From Anthonomus grandis grandis (Eukaryota > Arthropoda > Insecta > Coleoptera > Curculionidae): a stretch of 64,000 bases of DNA. The notes under the pieces are model-generated. The model was not told the DNA's origin. It did no database searches and was given only the letters and a program-made list of their open reading frames with translations. The position numbers and the translations under genes were made by a program. The DNA lies in assembly GCF_022605725.1 (NCBI RefSeq), contig NC_065548.1:11441644-11505643 (forward strand), read 5' to 3'. Below, piece by piece: positions 33,280-45,250 of this stretch. Every line of letters starts with the position of its first letter. Position 1 is the first letter of the stretch.

Positions 33280-34655
33280 TTAATGCAAAAATTAACTAAT
33301 GCCACTCGCACTAATTTCTCAGATTTTTTAGGTACGTTGCAACGTCGCACTATTGTTCTACACAAATATTGGATCCCAAGTTCCTTCGGCTTACATCACG
33401 AATAAATTGTCATCAACAAAACTTCTAGACGACGTTGCCGATTTGTCAAAAAAATTGTAAATAAATTATTCTTATTATAAGACGTATGCGCAATATGAAA
33501 AATTGCCTTTTTTTTAAGTTTGTTATGGTTACTTTAAATCCAGTAAGATGGACTTCTGTATTGCTTGAATAATAACTTAATAATTAAGGTCTTAATCTGA
33601 TACAACGAACGAATTTCTATGCCACTGGTAACCAAATTAGGGCAAATATCGGAAAAGGAAAATTAGGAAACGTTGCCAAATAGTAATAGTTCCTTAATAT
33701 TTCAAGCTTTCTCATTCTCACAGTTTTTCTTAAAATAAATATTTATGTTGACTAATTTTTGTCATACCCGAATAAAGTCTAAAAATGGAACCTTCTATTT
33801 TTTTTTATTATTAACCACTATGACGACGTATATTATTATAACAAACTTATAATAATAAACACCATTATCAATAATAGTTATTCTGAATTGATTATATTGC
33901 TTACAGTTGACTGCTTATCATAATAAGATATGTCAAGTATTTACTAGATAAAACTAAAGCACCTGATCCAGATGACGTACTTATTTATTAATAACAACAA
34001 TAATATTTCAATATATAATAATCGAATATATTCACAAAGTAATTATCCATCTAGTTCAAGAACGTTCGTTGACAGAATATATTAGATTCCCGTAAATTTT
34101 TTCCTTTTACTTAACGATCTCTTTCACTTAACGTCAATGTTTACAGGAAATTACACTTGTTCTTGAAAGATTAAGTTCAAGAACTTGTCATGCAGCGGCT
34201 ATTAATAGGTGGTGTGCGGTTTTTTTTTTGAAATTCTTAATTTGGTTTTATTGTTTCCTCATCGTCCTAATGACTGCTGACACCTGAATTTTTACAAACT
34301 CGAGTGACACTGACCGGATTTTTTTTTACCTCTGCGTGATAAACGAAGAATGGTCTTTATAATTGCTAATTGCGCAAGAAACAACAATTTTTAGTTGGTA
34401 CAATAAGAGGTAAAAAAAGTGGGTTAAATATATAATGTAAAGAGCATCTTCATACATAATATTTATATAGTCATATATGAATTCTTTTTGGAATGGTGCA
34501 ACTTCCATACTTTATTTCCATATTGCAAAATTTATTTCTGTTACAAGAAGTAAAATAGAGAACACATAAATCTCTCAAGCTTTTGAAAATACTTGGTTCG
34601 ACAAATTTGAAATTGAGTTAAAGAAATATCTAAAATAAGTATTTTCATATTGAAA
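33280..34655. other. gene-free stretch
   Basis: A few codons around 33950-33985 read TKAPDPDD, as in non-LTR RTs, but this is too short to annotate. Otherwise nothing. Confidence 0.45.
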
Positions 34656-35563
34656 ATCCATCTCAGACTCAGTTATTAGAATCAAATATTTGTCAATTAA
34701 ATTAGAAAACTCCTTATCTCCTCCTGTACTCCTTTACTATATGACTTTGAGAGTTAAGAAACTAAACGCAAAATTACGTTAAAGCTCTCTGATAGTAAAT
34801 CTGAGGTCTGCTAATTCAAAAGTGCCAGAAGCTGTTAGAGATATTTCGATAAATGGTGAAAACGTTGCAATTCGGAGTTTATTAAAGCACTATTAGGAAA
34901 ATTGATACTTGCCTATGGACTGCTGAGATATTTAAAATAACTGAAACTGGTAGGAACAAATAGTAACAAATTAAGTTTTTTCAGACATAAAAACCAAATT
35001 TAGGTCCAAACATTCGTCCTTGGTTAAATATTTAAATTAAAACGTTACTCTGTTAATAAAAACAAGAATTTAATCTATTGGGAGTTAAGAGATTGGAGTC
35101 TAATCACTTTTTGACTCTCTAGCTGGATAACGTAGAAAATTCTGGATGGTTTTCTTTGGTCCCAAAATAAAGTTAGTAGAGGAATATTTCCTGAATTCTG
35201 TGCGGTTGGTTTAACTCACACATCTCTTATAGTTTTAAGAAGAAGACAATTAATTTTTAATAAAATAAATAATAATTTTTTTTTCTTCCAAAGAGATAAT
35301 GAGCAAAAAGCTGGATAACTTACAAACTTCTAGACGGATTTCTTTGGACCCTAAATGAAGTTTGTAGGAGAATTCTTCCCGAATCTTTTAAATGTATTTT
35401 TTGGACCCGCAATGAAGTTGGTAGAGAGTATAGTCTTAAAAATAAATTATTTTAAAGGATAAATACACATTTTATGGTACTCGATGACCAAAAAGCTGGA
35501 TAACATTTAAAGTTCAGGATGGATTTCTTTGGACCCAGAATAGAGTTTGTAGAGGAATATTTC

Positions 35564-35770
35564 TTACTTTAAAGAAGATCTGCTTATAGTCCAGTAATAG
35601 TGACTCACCATCTGAGCCACGCCATAAAGTAGTTGTGTCATCAGCAAACTGGTGAATGTAACTCGTATATGAGGTATCATATGCACATATGATCGATCAG
35701 ATAATTGATATATGAAAGGATAAGAGTGTCCTATAAACAGGACTTCTGAAGCAGCAGATACCTGGCTGTA
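35564..35770 (-). pseudogene. non-LTR retrotransposon RT fragment (catalytic FADD), copy 1
   Basis: Minus-strand reading gives YIHQFADDTTTLWRGSDGES and then a LLLDYKQIFFK-like segment. FADD (35637-35648) is the RT catalytic box of LINE elements. Upstream codons are disrupted, so it is a short dead fragment. A second copy is about 1 kb away at 36590-36780. Confidence 0.7.
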
Positions 35771-36589
35771 CATCTGTTGAAAAAAAGGTTAACACTCTTC
35801 GAGTTTTGTTATGGCGTAGAAAATAATTAAATTGATTTAAGGAAATAAGTGAAAATTGGAATTAAATATTTGTCATTTAAATAAGAAAACTCCTTATATC
35901 CTCCTGTATCCATTTAAACTACGTCACTTTGGAAGTTTAAAGAGAGATTAAAGGCAAAACATTGTTAATAAAGGTAAGCACTGTATCAGAGCAAACATTC
36001 TACACTCAAATAGTACAGTAAATATGAGGTCTGCTGATAGTTCAGAAGTGGAATTACCTCGAATATCATGATTGATCATTTCTATAAAGATGAAAATAAT
36101 ATTCTTTTCATAAAGGTCTCTAAAGCTGTTGAAGATACTTCGATAATCGGTGAAAAAATTGTAATGTGGAGTTATTTCGTTGAATAACTCGTAAACTGAA
36201 AAAAAGCTACATAACTTCGTACATAACTTTCTAGAAAGTTTCAGATGGATTTCTTAATGCATCCTTAATGCTTTTCAATTGATTTAACTCAAATATGTTC
36301 ACAGTTTTAAAGATAATTGATTATCAGTAAACATCAATTTTGCCAGAGAAAAATGGACAAAAAGGTGGATACTTTTTAAACTGGATGCATTTATTTAGAT
36401 ACTAAATGCAATTTGCAGAATTCTTCCAATGTAATGCAATTAGTTTCGTTTAAATATCTTATATAGTCTTAAAAATAAATATTTTAAATGAAAAATATAA
36501 TTTTTTTAGAACTTTCCACTTCTGATATCGATATTTTTACTCCCAGAATGAATTTTGTAAAGTTTGTCAAGGATTGTAAAGGATTATTT

Positions 36590-36780
36590 TTTATTTTTAA
36601 GAAGATCTATTATATAATAATGACAAAATAGTGACTCATCATCTGAGCCATACCATAGAATAATAGTGTCATCAGTAAACTGGTAAATGTAGCTCGTATA
36701 TGAGGTATCATATGCATATATGATCGGTCATATTATTGACAAAAAAAAGATAAGAGGGTCCTTTAAATGAGATTTCTGAA
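36590..36780 (-). pseudogene. non-LTR RT fragment, copy 2
   Basis: Duplicate of the fragment at 35564-35770. The catalytic box here reads FTDD (36668-36679), and the copy is more diverged. Confidence 0.6.
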
Positions 36781-36869
36781 ACTGTTGGAGATACTTGGTT
36801 GGCTATAGGGTGAAAAAGGTGCATTCTGCGAGTGCTATTCATGTACTATTGAGAAAATTGCTTATAAGC

Positions 36870-38790
36870 TGTTAATCTGAAATTCAGTTAAAATAGTGAA
36901 AAATTCAGTATTTCAGACCTGTTTCGATTCAAAGCCTGTTAAGTAGAATTGTTTTTATTATATTAAATTGTAAAATTGAGTACATTTTGGTATTTGGTGT
37001 TTGACAAATGGTAAAAAAGTTTTAGAATTATCCTTGAACTACTGAGAAAATGGAAAATTTCTGATGAACTGCTAAGATATCTGGAAAAACTTGTAATCAA
37101 TTATAAATTTAGCATTTTTAGACAGAATCACTTCAAAATAAAGAATATTATTGCAGCATGCGTGGACTATCATTTTCATTTCATTAATAACTACCAATGT
37201 TTCGATACAATTTGATCGTCAGGACTAAAATAATATAATCAATAAATATCGTTTATTTAATCAGTAACACATCTTGACCCAAATTAGTAATAAAGAGACG
37301 CAAAAGGTGCAAACTTATAATTAAGTAAAATTTTACAATAATTATATTCCACCCAAATTAAAGTTAAAATCCAGTAGTTGAATCACGTGTATAAATTATT
37401 CCGATAAAAACATAAATTACAGAAATGTAAATATAATACCTACTCTCAGGTCGTATTTCAAGTAACCACGAAATGAAAAATGGCAATTACATTCGCTTTG
37501 ATTATAACAATTTTGAAATTGCATTATCGGATGTTGTTACACTATTTTGCAATTGGGTTATATAAATTACCGGTTATATTGTATTTAAATAATTTACGTC
37601 GAGTAGCTATTTACGGTTTCAGCTTTTAAATATTTAGTACATTCTATCAAAAAAGAGAATGTTAATTCATATTATTTCTTAAGTTCTTCAAATGAGAAGT
37701 CTACATATTATGGGGGTTATGAAAAACCCTAAAAATACTTAGATTTTCTCTTCAGATCTTAAAAACTCTAAAAGCTTTAAGCTATACTATTTGATGAGTG
37801 AATGGTGTGACAAAAAATATTCACTGTTAACATGAAACCCATTAACCCCCATTATGTGGTTCTTTTGGAAAGGATTGCAAACAAGTGAATACTGACCCTA
37901 ATAGTAAATCTTTGGATTTAGATCGAATATATAAAACGTAGGTAGACGAGGATATTTCCGTTTTACAACCTGGAAAGGAAGAATGCCAGCATTGTATATC
38001 TTACTGATTTTATAAGTGAAATTCTATGCTGTTCTTGCATCCAATGAGTGTCCTATCCTTAGAGTTATTAATATTCAAAGGCTAAAACCAGTCAGGATAT
38101 GGTCTCAGGAATCTTAACTAAACCACTTTTTTATATTAAATCTCTTTTAATAAAAGTGAAGGCAAATGTTAATCATCAGAATCAACTGAATATTATTTAA
38201 TAATGATGAATATTTGTTTAAGCTTAAAAACTACTAAAAATCATTCATTTATACCACAGCGTTTCGAACAATAATTAGTTAATCCACAGGGCTCGAAATT
38301 TATGTTTTCTAGCGGTTAATCTAAGAGCGATTTATACATTTTTATAGGCGTTATGTTTATTTATTTTAGGAGAAGTATTTATTAAAAAAACTTAACACAC
38401 AAACAACAGTGTATAGAAAATATATATAAAGTTCAATAAAATTTTAAGATAAAAAATATAAAAAAATAAAAAAAATAGGGAATTACTGGTTATTAGGATT
38501 ATAGGATAATTGGTGGTAAGCCAATGAATAAAAGACCAAAGAAAATCCTGATTTACAACGCTAACGTTTTGAATCACATTTAGTTCATCTTTAGATCTCA
38601 AAATGTTAAAAAAAAAGAGAAAAAGAGGCTTTAAGGATGCGAAATATTGTTCGAAAGGCTGCTATATAAATCATAAGTTTTCTTTATTCTTTTGCCGTAC
38701 AAGATGAGTTTAAGTTTAAGTCAATATTTTTAAGTCACATTTTTCTTATAGGTAGTCCAACCTAAATATGTGTGAATAAATAAATACCTA
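36870..38790. other. gene-free stretch
   Basis: A GTATCGAAACATTGG hairpin-type motif lies at 37190-37225 (minus). Otherwise nothing. Confidence 0.5.
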
Positions 38791-38795
38791 AACTA

Positions 38796-38887
38796 CGGTC
38801 CTGGCGTTCAAGTACTCCATTGAAAGCTGCGCATGTCTAAGTCCTGACTAACATATCAAAGCAACTGCTTTTGATACGACAGGGCAG
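38796..38887. mobile_element. 92-bp MITE, family copy 2
   Basis: Ends CGGTCCTGGCG and CTGCCCTGTCG (reverse) with TA on both sides (38794-38795 and 38888-38889), matching the MITE at 11611-11708. Confidence 0.55.
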
Positions 38888-38889
38888 TA

Positions 38890-40450
38890 CTTAATAAATC
38901 AAAGTTATTAAGCCACATTTATTAATGATATTTGAAATAATTTTTTTTAAAAGACAATGATTTTTTAGCTCTTTATAAATAACTTAATTAATTAAATCAT
39001 CCTTTAGAGGCCTCTAAAGCAGAAATTAATTATTTTTTCCCAATTCCAGTATATATTGCAAAAATTGCTTTCACTAAAACTGCACTTTACAACTTATGCT
39101 ATTTATTTTTAGACCTTTTTGCATGCAACATTTCATTTCGTGCATTTTTTTAATATTCAGCAAACGTGATATGCTTTTTGGCACCCGTTTCACGATTTTA
39201 ATTAGTCATTTTGACTAAATGGATAGAAAACAAACGGGACTTAGCCGTAAATTTATTTTCGTGTATTTAAAGTGGCCCTGGCGAATTCAAGTTTAAGTTG
39301 AATGCAACCTCGTTAATTTGACAAAGCTTAATTGATTTGGTCATTGCGTTAATTGGAGTATATATTTTTTTGAAGAAAATTTAAGCGAAGTTATATATAA
39401 AATAGTAAAACTTGTATGCACACTTATTACATAGTTTGAATATGATGCATATGGATCTACCCCGAATGACATCACTTTTCAATCAAAACAATTTCTTACT
39501 TAACAACATTTGAAGTGTTCAACTTATTTATTGTAATTGTTATCTATGTTTTTTATTCAAATTACAACAGCTTTCTTAATATATACAGTGACGCATATGA
39601 AATCAACCAAAGAGATATTATCCACTTTTCACTTCTTATCAAAAGACAATTAAATATACGTTATTCAAAGATAGACAATTATTGACGTTGTGACTTTAAT
39701 GGAATTTTGTTATTAAATTTATACTTGCACTTTTTGTTTTTTTGTTTGTAATATATATACGAGTATATATAAATTAAATTAGGAAATTATTAATTAATTC
39801 TCTAACAAATAAACTTTTCTTACTTATAATTTTAAGTTCAATTCCCTTTTTTTTGCATTTTAGAGCCGACTTAATTTATAGTGAAAACTCCGAGCGATGT
39901 AACAATTTATACGGTGTCATTATTGATCTTTAATTTATTCTTAATAAAAAGTCATCAACATTTTTTATTTATTATTGAATTTGCATATTTCGCTTTGTCT
40001 AATTAAGTAGCTTTTCTCACAATTTAATGAAACAAAAAAATAATATTAAACCTTAATACTTATGATTTACCGACTTTAATTACAAAAGGAATTCCCATTA
40101 AATTCATTGGGCAATTAAACGCTTGGATATAATTTTTTTTTCTATTTGTATAACCTTTTCACAAGTCATATATAATGAACCATTTTATATCAATATTAAC
40201 TGTCTAATAATGATCAGTCAGTTTGAATTGTAATTCTAAGTATTAGCTGTATAAGTACTACAATAAAATGTCATAAAAGATGGTTTATGTAAGTAATTCA
40301 TTTGCCTTTATTTACATTTTTTAATAAAAAAATAATGCTTATAGATGTATCACTTTAAGCTAATGATTACCATTAGATCCATTTTATCTAATAGATTCAT
40401 TAGGCAAATAGGTTAAGAAAAGTAAATTTATTCAATATTAACCAAGACAT
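38890..40450. other. gene-free stretch
   Basis: AT-rich with no supported feature. Confidence 0.5.
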
Positions 40451-40479
40451 TGGGTGGAATGCATAAAAAGTAGTATATG

Positions 40480-40632
40480 CTAATGCTTTAAGTATGTACT
40501 ACATTTCTAAAGTTTATACTACACTAATGAAGCATTTACTACTCTCTGTAGTATATACTACTATGTACGCGATACATAGAAGAAGGTGCTATGCTTTGGA
40601 AGTATCTACTAGTTATAGTAGTATTTGCTACA
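40480..40632. repeat. subterminal TACTAC/GTAGTA motif cluster of the Harbinger element
   Basis: At least eight TACTAC, GTAGTA or close variants in about 150 bp, often back to back as in GTAGTATATACTACTA. A matching cluster lies at 42648-42790. Confidence 0.75.
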
Positions 40633-40638
40633 GTTTAA

Positions 40639-41568
40639 ATGAAGTTGGTGTTTGACAAACTTCGGCCCCAGCAATCAAAGTGTTTTAGTAAAAAATGGCA
40701 GTTTTTATGGATGTACATCGTCAAAAAGTATACAAACAAAGAAGAGAATACAATAATGCCGATTTATATCGAAAATTATTTAGGTAATTACCATAAATTT
40801 AATAGATTTTTCTATCCCAATCATCTAATCACGCTTTGGTATTTTAGATTTAACAGAGAAAATGTAGAGTGGCTTGGACTTTATTTTCTCCAAAATGATA
40901 ATGAACCGGTGGAAACAAGGGGTGGAGCCCCTGGTTTAGGGTAATAGGTGTACTATGACTGTACCCATGTAAAAATAACAAAACCATCTATTCACGGTGA
41001 TGAATACGTGAACAGAAAAGGGGTATGCTCAATAAATATTCAAGCTACTTGTAATGCCCGAGAAATGTTTACAAGTGTGGATGCATCTTGGCCAGGCTCC
41101 GTACACGATAGTCGAATTTGGCGAAACTCCATAGTGCATGGAATTATGTATAATAATATGCACGAAGCAGATTTATTAGGTGATGAAGGATATGGTGTTG
41201 CCCCGTGGTTATTGACACCATATAAAAATCCAACTACACCAATGCAAAAAAAATTATAATTTAATCCATGCAAAGGAACGATGTGTCATAAAGCGCTGCT
41301 TTGGTCAGTTAAAACGGCGTTTTCCAATGTACTCCAGTATACTTTTCGCCTAAAAACTGAAAACATTCCGGAACATATTGTGAGTGCATTTTTACTTCAC
41401 AATATAGCTAAATATCTACAAGATCCATACCATGATTTTGATCGAATTGAGATGGAAGTTCAGCATCCCAATGAACTAATGCCAGAGGGTAATCAAGCAC
41501 AAATTCGAAATCAAGGTACACAGCGCAGAAATGAAGTTGCTGAGTTTTTATTTCGTAAGGATAACTAA
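40639..41568 (+). pseudogene. PIF/Harbinger transposase (HARBI1-like), deleted and frameshifted
   Basis: The N-terminal piece (40639-40944) ends in RFNRENVEWLGLYFLQNDNE. The next piece (40948-41259) starts at the first catalytic Asp (YYDCTHVKI), continues with YVNRKGVCSINIQATCNARE and WPGSVHDSRIWRNS, and has the second Asp in LLGDEGYGVAPWLLTPY. The HTH and linker region normally between these pieces is missing, so there is an internal deletion near 40945. A frame slip in an A-run near 41253 moves the FGQLKRRF segment to another frame; there the residue usually given as the third catalytic Glu reads as Lys (VIKRCFG). 41320-41568 ends with LKTENIPEHIVSAFLLHNIA. Not functional. Confidence 0.88.
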
Positions 41569-41795
41569 CATACCTAATAATTTAAGTTATTATTATTATT
41601 ATGATAATTATATACTAAATAGGTAACTTATGAAATGTTCAATAATAAACTAAGTATAAAAAAGTAACAACTAAATAAACTAATTATTTCAATTTTAAGT
41701 TTGTGACAAAATATGAAACTATAAAAGAAATAAATGGATACTACACCTCATATTATATTTAAATTATGGGTTCATACGTAGATTTTATATTCCTG

Positions 41796-42488
41796 TTAAT
41801 AATCCAACATGTCCCGCCTAATTAAATGGTCAACTAACTGCCCACCAGCTTTGGCAAAATTTACCAATGCAATCGCGGCCCGTTCCTGAGCTTCGGCTGA
41901 AGACTGTTAAGCTCGAGAAGCAGAAATTTGGGCTTCGGCTGCTTCTATTTGTTTCCGTAGACAGGTCTTTTGTAGTTGAATAAGTATCTCCTCCTTATCA
42001 GCTGCTTTAGAACCTTTAGGTGTTATGACTTTAACTTGTTTGGAGCCAGATTTAGAACTGAGGAAGTTATCTTCACTGTTTTGGAAGGAAACATCAATCT
42101 CATTGCTTACACTGGCCTGACATGCACCTGGTACTCTGTGTAGAACTGGGTTTTCTCCTACATTCCATAAGTCGTAGAATTTTTTTTGCCATTCCGTCAG
42201 TACAATTCTTTTATTTCCAGTTTTTTTCAAGTCAACTATTTTCCTAACTTTTGTTTTCATGTTATTAAACTTTTTCAAAATTTGTTTTGTGTCTAGGTTT
42301 TTTCCCATTATTTTATTTAAACCAGTTGTTAATTTTTTTAGTGCATCTTCTTTTTCGTTTTTAATTTTTGGTGTCATCTTTTTATCAAATAAAATTTGAT
42401 AACTTTCAAGTAGAGTAACAAATAATACTTGTTCGTTTTTATCTTGTCCTAGCTCTTTTGTTGCATCGGAATCTGAAGAATCACTCAT
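41796..42488 (-). pseudogene. Myb/SANT-like protein of the Harbinger element, one in-frame stop
   Basis: The second gene of the element, convergent with the transposase. ATG at 42488; acidic N-terminus; a MADF/Myb-type trihelix region around residues 20-110 (KFNNMKTKVRKIVDLKKTGN, then WQKKFYDLW); and a C-terminal helical segment. The frame is broken by a single TAA at 41907-41909 after residue 193, but continues open for another 36 codons (…QERAAIALVNFAKAGGQLVD…) to a natural stop at 41796-41798, so the full protein would be about 230 residues. In autonomous relatives this protein helps bring the transposase to the nucleus and to the element ends. Confidence 0.75.
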
Positions 42489-42647
42489 AGTTAAACCAGT
42501 ATTATAATCACTGAACTTTTAACAAGTTTGAATCCGAACCAAATTACACGAACACACTTAATACTAATAGACGCACTGATAGAAAAACGAGTTTTGACAA
42601 GTGTCTTGTCAATTTTGAGAACTTTGACACGCGCTTACTGCGACACT

Positions 42648-42790
42648 AGTAGATACTTTTCTCTTAAGTAGTAGGTACTTCTGTTGGGCCGTACAGTGTA
42701 GTATTTACTTTATAGGCGAAGTAGATACTTTTATATAAAAGCAAATGCTACAAAGTAAATACTTTTAGCGAAGCATTAAAACCTACTACT
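42648..42790. repeat. right subterminal motif cluster of the Harbinger element
   Basis: GTAGATACTT, GTAGTAGGTACTT, GTAGTATTTACTT and related copies mirror the left cluster. Confidence 0.7.
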
Positions 42791-42811
42791 TTTTATGCAT
42801 TCCACCGATTG

Positions 42812-43300
42812 TCATAAATTCAATTGTCACAAATTCAATGTCAACAAAAGTAAAAAACAACGAAAATTAAATGAGAAAGTTGAGAAAACTAACCATCATT
42901 TAATAAATTCAAATTAAACTAAGAATAAGATTGCGTAAAGCTACGATTTTGTTGATTGTGAGTTTTGTTTCCACATTTCGCACATTTTTGCTGTTAATAA
43001 TTTTAAAATATCTGTCAGATATTCCAATGCTTTTTTATGTTATAACAAAATAACTATAATTTTTTTTTCGTTTCTTGCTTTTTTTTATGTTATAGTAGAT
43101 TCACTAATACTTGGGTTAAATTCATCATTTTCTCTCCCTGAGAAGTTCTTGAGTGGTAAGCCTTGAATGGTATGGCTCTAATAACATTTTTAAAAATGAA
43201 CCGCGCAGATAGATAAAGTGAGCTAGTAATAAGGCTATTAATAAAACTAACCACCGCAGCATTGAAGCGACATTGATAGGTAATAAAAAGTTTTTAACGG
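42812..43300. other. gene-free stretch
   Basis: No supported feature. Confidence 0.45.
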
Positions 43301-43844
43301 AGAAACCCCAAAATCCAGAACTGCCAAAATTGTCAATTTACAACCTTTATTTTTAGTTTTATTATAGTTTTATCCAATATTTGTTAGTTTTTTGGATTTT
43401 GTAAGTGAACCTAACCTGAAGTATAAGCTTATCAAGTGGGAAATATTAAAGAAGATTTGCAGTTTTTTTTATTATAAGTTTAAAAGGGATCCAATAAACC
43501 TGTTTTTCTTCATATTCATGTCATTCATAATCTTAGTCATAAAAACGAAAATTCCTCGATTCTAAAATAAGAACAAATCTCGAAACCACCAAGATTATCG
43601 CTTTACGATGTTTATTCTGAGTTTAATTCATCTTTTACTCAATACTTGTCAGTTTTCTCAATTTTCTTATTTAATATTGATATTATTATACGACTTTATC
43701 TGTGTTTTTTTTTAAATCCTTTTCAGGTAAGAAAAAAACCAACAGAAAAAGAACAGAAGTATTATAAAGCACACAAAAAAAGAAGATCGATAAGTCGAGA
43801 CAAACTGGTGCATTGGATAAATTGCATATTTTGGCCCAAATAAC

Positions 43845-45000
43845 TATAGATTTTTCTACTTTGTTCCTTACAGAAAGGTTAATTTCACTATTTTTTCTTC
43901 TTGAGATTCCAGTCAAAGCTCTGTGTCTCATATTTTTTTTAAATTAATAAGAAAAAATAGACAAAGTGAAATAATAATAAGAAAATCAAGAAACCTAACA
44001 AAAATTCAATTAAGGCCTAATAAAACTGAGAATAAAACTAATAAGGCGACAAAAAAAATCTGTAGGGCACTTTTTGGTTTTAAGTTCTTTTTACTAAGGA
44101 AATAAACTACATAGAATACGTACGTAGTTATTTTTCATTATTTAAAATATGGTGAATGTGTTTAGGATCTACTTTTAATCAAAAAGTGCATGTTCAAAAT
44201 ATATTCCACCTATTAATATTAATATTATTATTATCATTATTATTATTAAAATAAAAAAAGAACTAGTAATATAATTATATTGTACTTAATTTTATATGTC
44301 GATTCTAGTCCACGAACAAAATGATTTATAAAACATTCCCCGCATTTTTGGAAATTGTATAGCTAAATGAAATTCTAAGCCTACTGCCAACGTTTCGATA
44401 CTTTCCATTGTATCTTTAGGAATAAAAAAATCTAAAAAAAAACATTTTTATAATGCTTATCTTATTATATACAAACATTTTGTGACTTAAAAATGTGTCA
44501 AAAAAGTAGTTGTTAATTAAATAATGATTTCATTGCAAATTTTTTTCGCTTAAAAAAATGTTTATTGTCCTTTTGGATTTTTAGCTCTGAAGATGATACG
44601 GAGAGTAAACGTTGGCCTAAATTAAGAAATTTATTTTATTATACACAGTCAAAAAAGCTGAATCTTTCATTGAATTTCTAAGTGAACTATACTACAATTA
44701 TTAAAATAAAAGATCATAAACTCAAAATAAGCTAATTATTTATACTTACTTGACTGATCAAGCGTTTCCCTCCTCGATAAGCCTCACTCAGAATTGGTTT
44801 CCAAATTTCTCACTTATTGCACCAAAAACTTAATTCAGAACACGCTCTTCGGATCCCAACCATATCAAAAATCTTTATTATCGTTTTACAATGCACTTTA
44901 AAAAAAAAGGTATATACTAATATCGCTTAATCCCTATTTAACCGGTCGGTTTGAAACAATACGTACACACATACACTATAACAAGTAATTTAATCAATCG
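43845..45000. other. gene-free stretch with an inverted CGAAAC-type repeat
   Basis: CCAACGTTTCGATACTTTCC at 44389-44408 is partly complementary to CTGAAGATGATACGGAGAGT and following bases at 44585-44617, giving arms of about 33 bp with mismatches. No gene was seen. Confidence 0.5.
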
Positions 45001-45014
45001 TACTGTCGGGATAT

Positions 45015-45235
45015 TATAAACAAAAATCCGAGAGAGCGGTTAAAATAAAATTTATATCGCGCTCTCTGCTACAGCTTTGTTGAGTGGTCAAAATCGTGGG
45101 AGATTAGATCTGGTCGGCGCGCGGTATGAGCGCCGCCTTTTTATTTCGCTTGATCTCCGGGTGTTTTAGGGATTTTTGTGACCTCCAACGGGAGAAAGAA
45201 ACAAAAAGTACATAAACCTAACCGAAGAAGGAGTG
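45015..45235 (+). promoter_or_regulatory. GC-richer promoter-like patch with GAGA-type inverted motifs
   Basis: Unlike its surroundings, this block is rich in CpG (GGTCGGCGCGCGGTATGAGC). It contains CGAGAGAGCG at 45030-45039 and an inverted CGCGCTCTCT at 45058-45067, which could bind GAGA-type factors. It immediately precedes the microprotein start. A minus-strand GTAAGT donor near 44750-44755 hints at divergent transcription. The promoter role is inference. Confidence 0.4.
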
Positions 45236-45250
45236 ACAAAACGTTTTCGC

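Larger units (their letters stand above)
34660..36860. repeat. tandem duplication of a ~1.1-kb block containing non-LTR remnants
   Basis: Copy 1 (about 34680-35815) and copy 2 (about 35860-36850) share, in order: AATATTTGTCA(T)TTAAAT.AGAAAACTCC, a GAGGTCTGCT block, a GCTGTTGAAGATACTTCGAT block, AAAAAGCTGGATAAC/AAAAAGCTACATAAC blocks, and an RT fragment with CATCTGAGCCA(C/T)(G/A)CCATA. Within copy 1 the AAAAAGCTGGATAAC...GGATTTCTTTGGACCC segment is itself repeated (35118, 35299, 35490). Confidence 0.7.
40452..42807. mobile_element. PIF/Harbinger transposon remnant
   Basis: Terminal inverted repeats GGTGGAATGCATAAAAAGTA (40453-40472 and inverted at 42787-42806) extend a few bases further. ATT on both sides (40449-40451 and 42808-42810) fits the 3-bp duplication of this superfamily, with one mismatched terminal base. 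It carries the two genes expected of PIF/Harbinger, a DDE transposase on plus and a Myb/SANT-like protein on minus, facing each other; both are broken. The ends are full of AGTAGTA/TACTACT motifs. Confidence 0.88.

Noticed and set aside
33945..33985. TKAPDPDD peptide as a LINE RT block
   Set aside because: Eight residues only, with no supporting blocks on either side.
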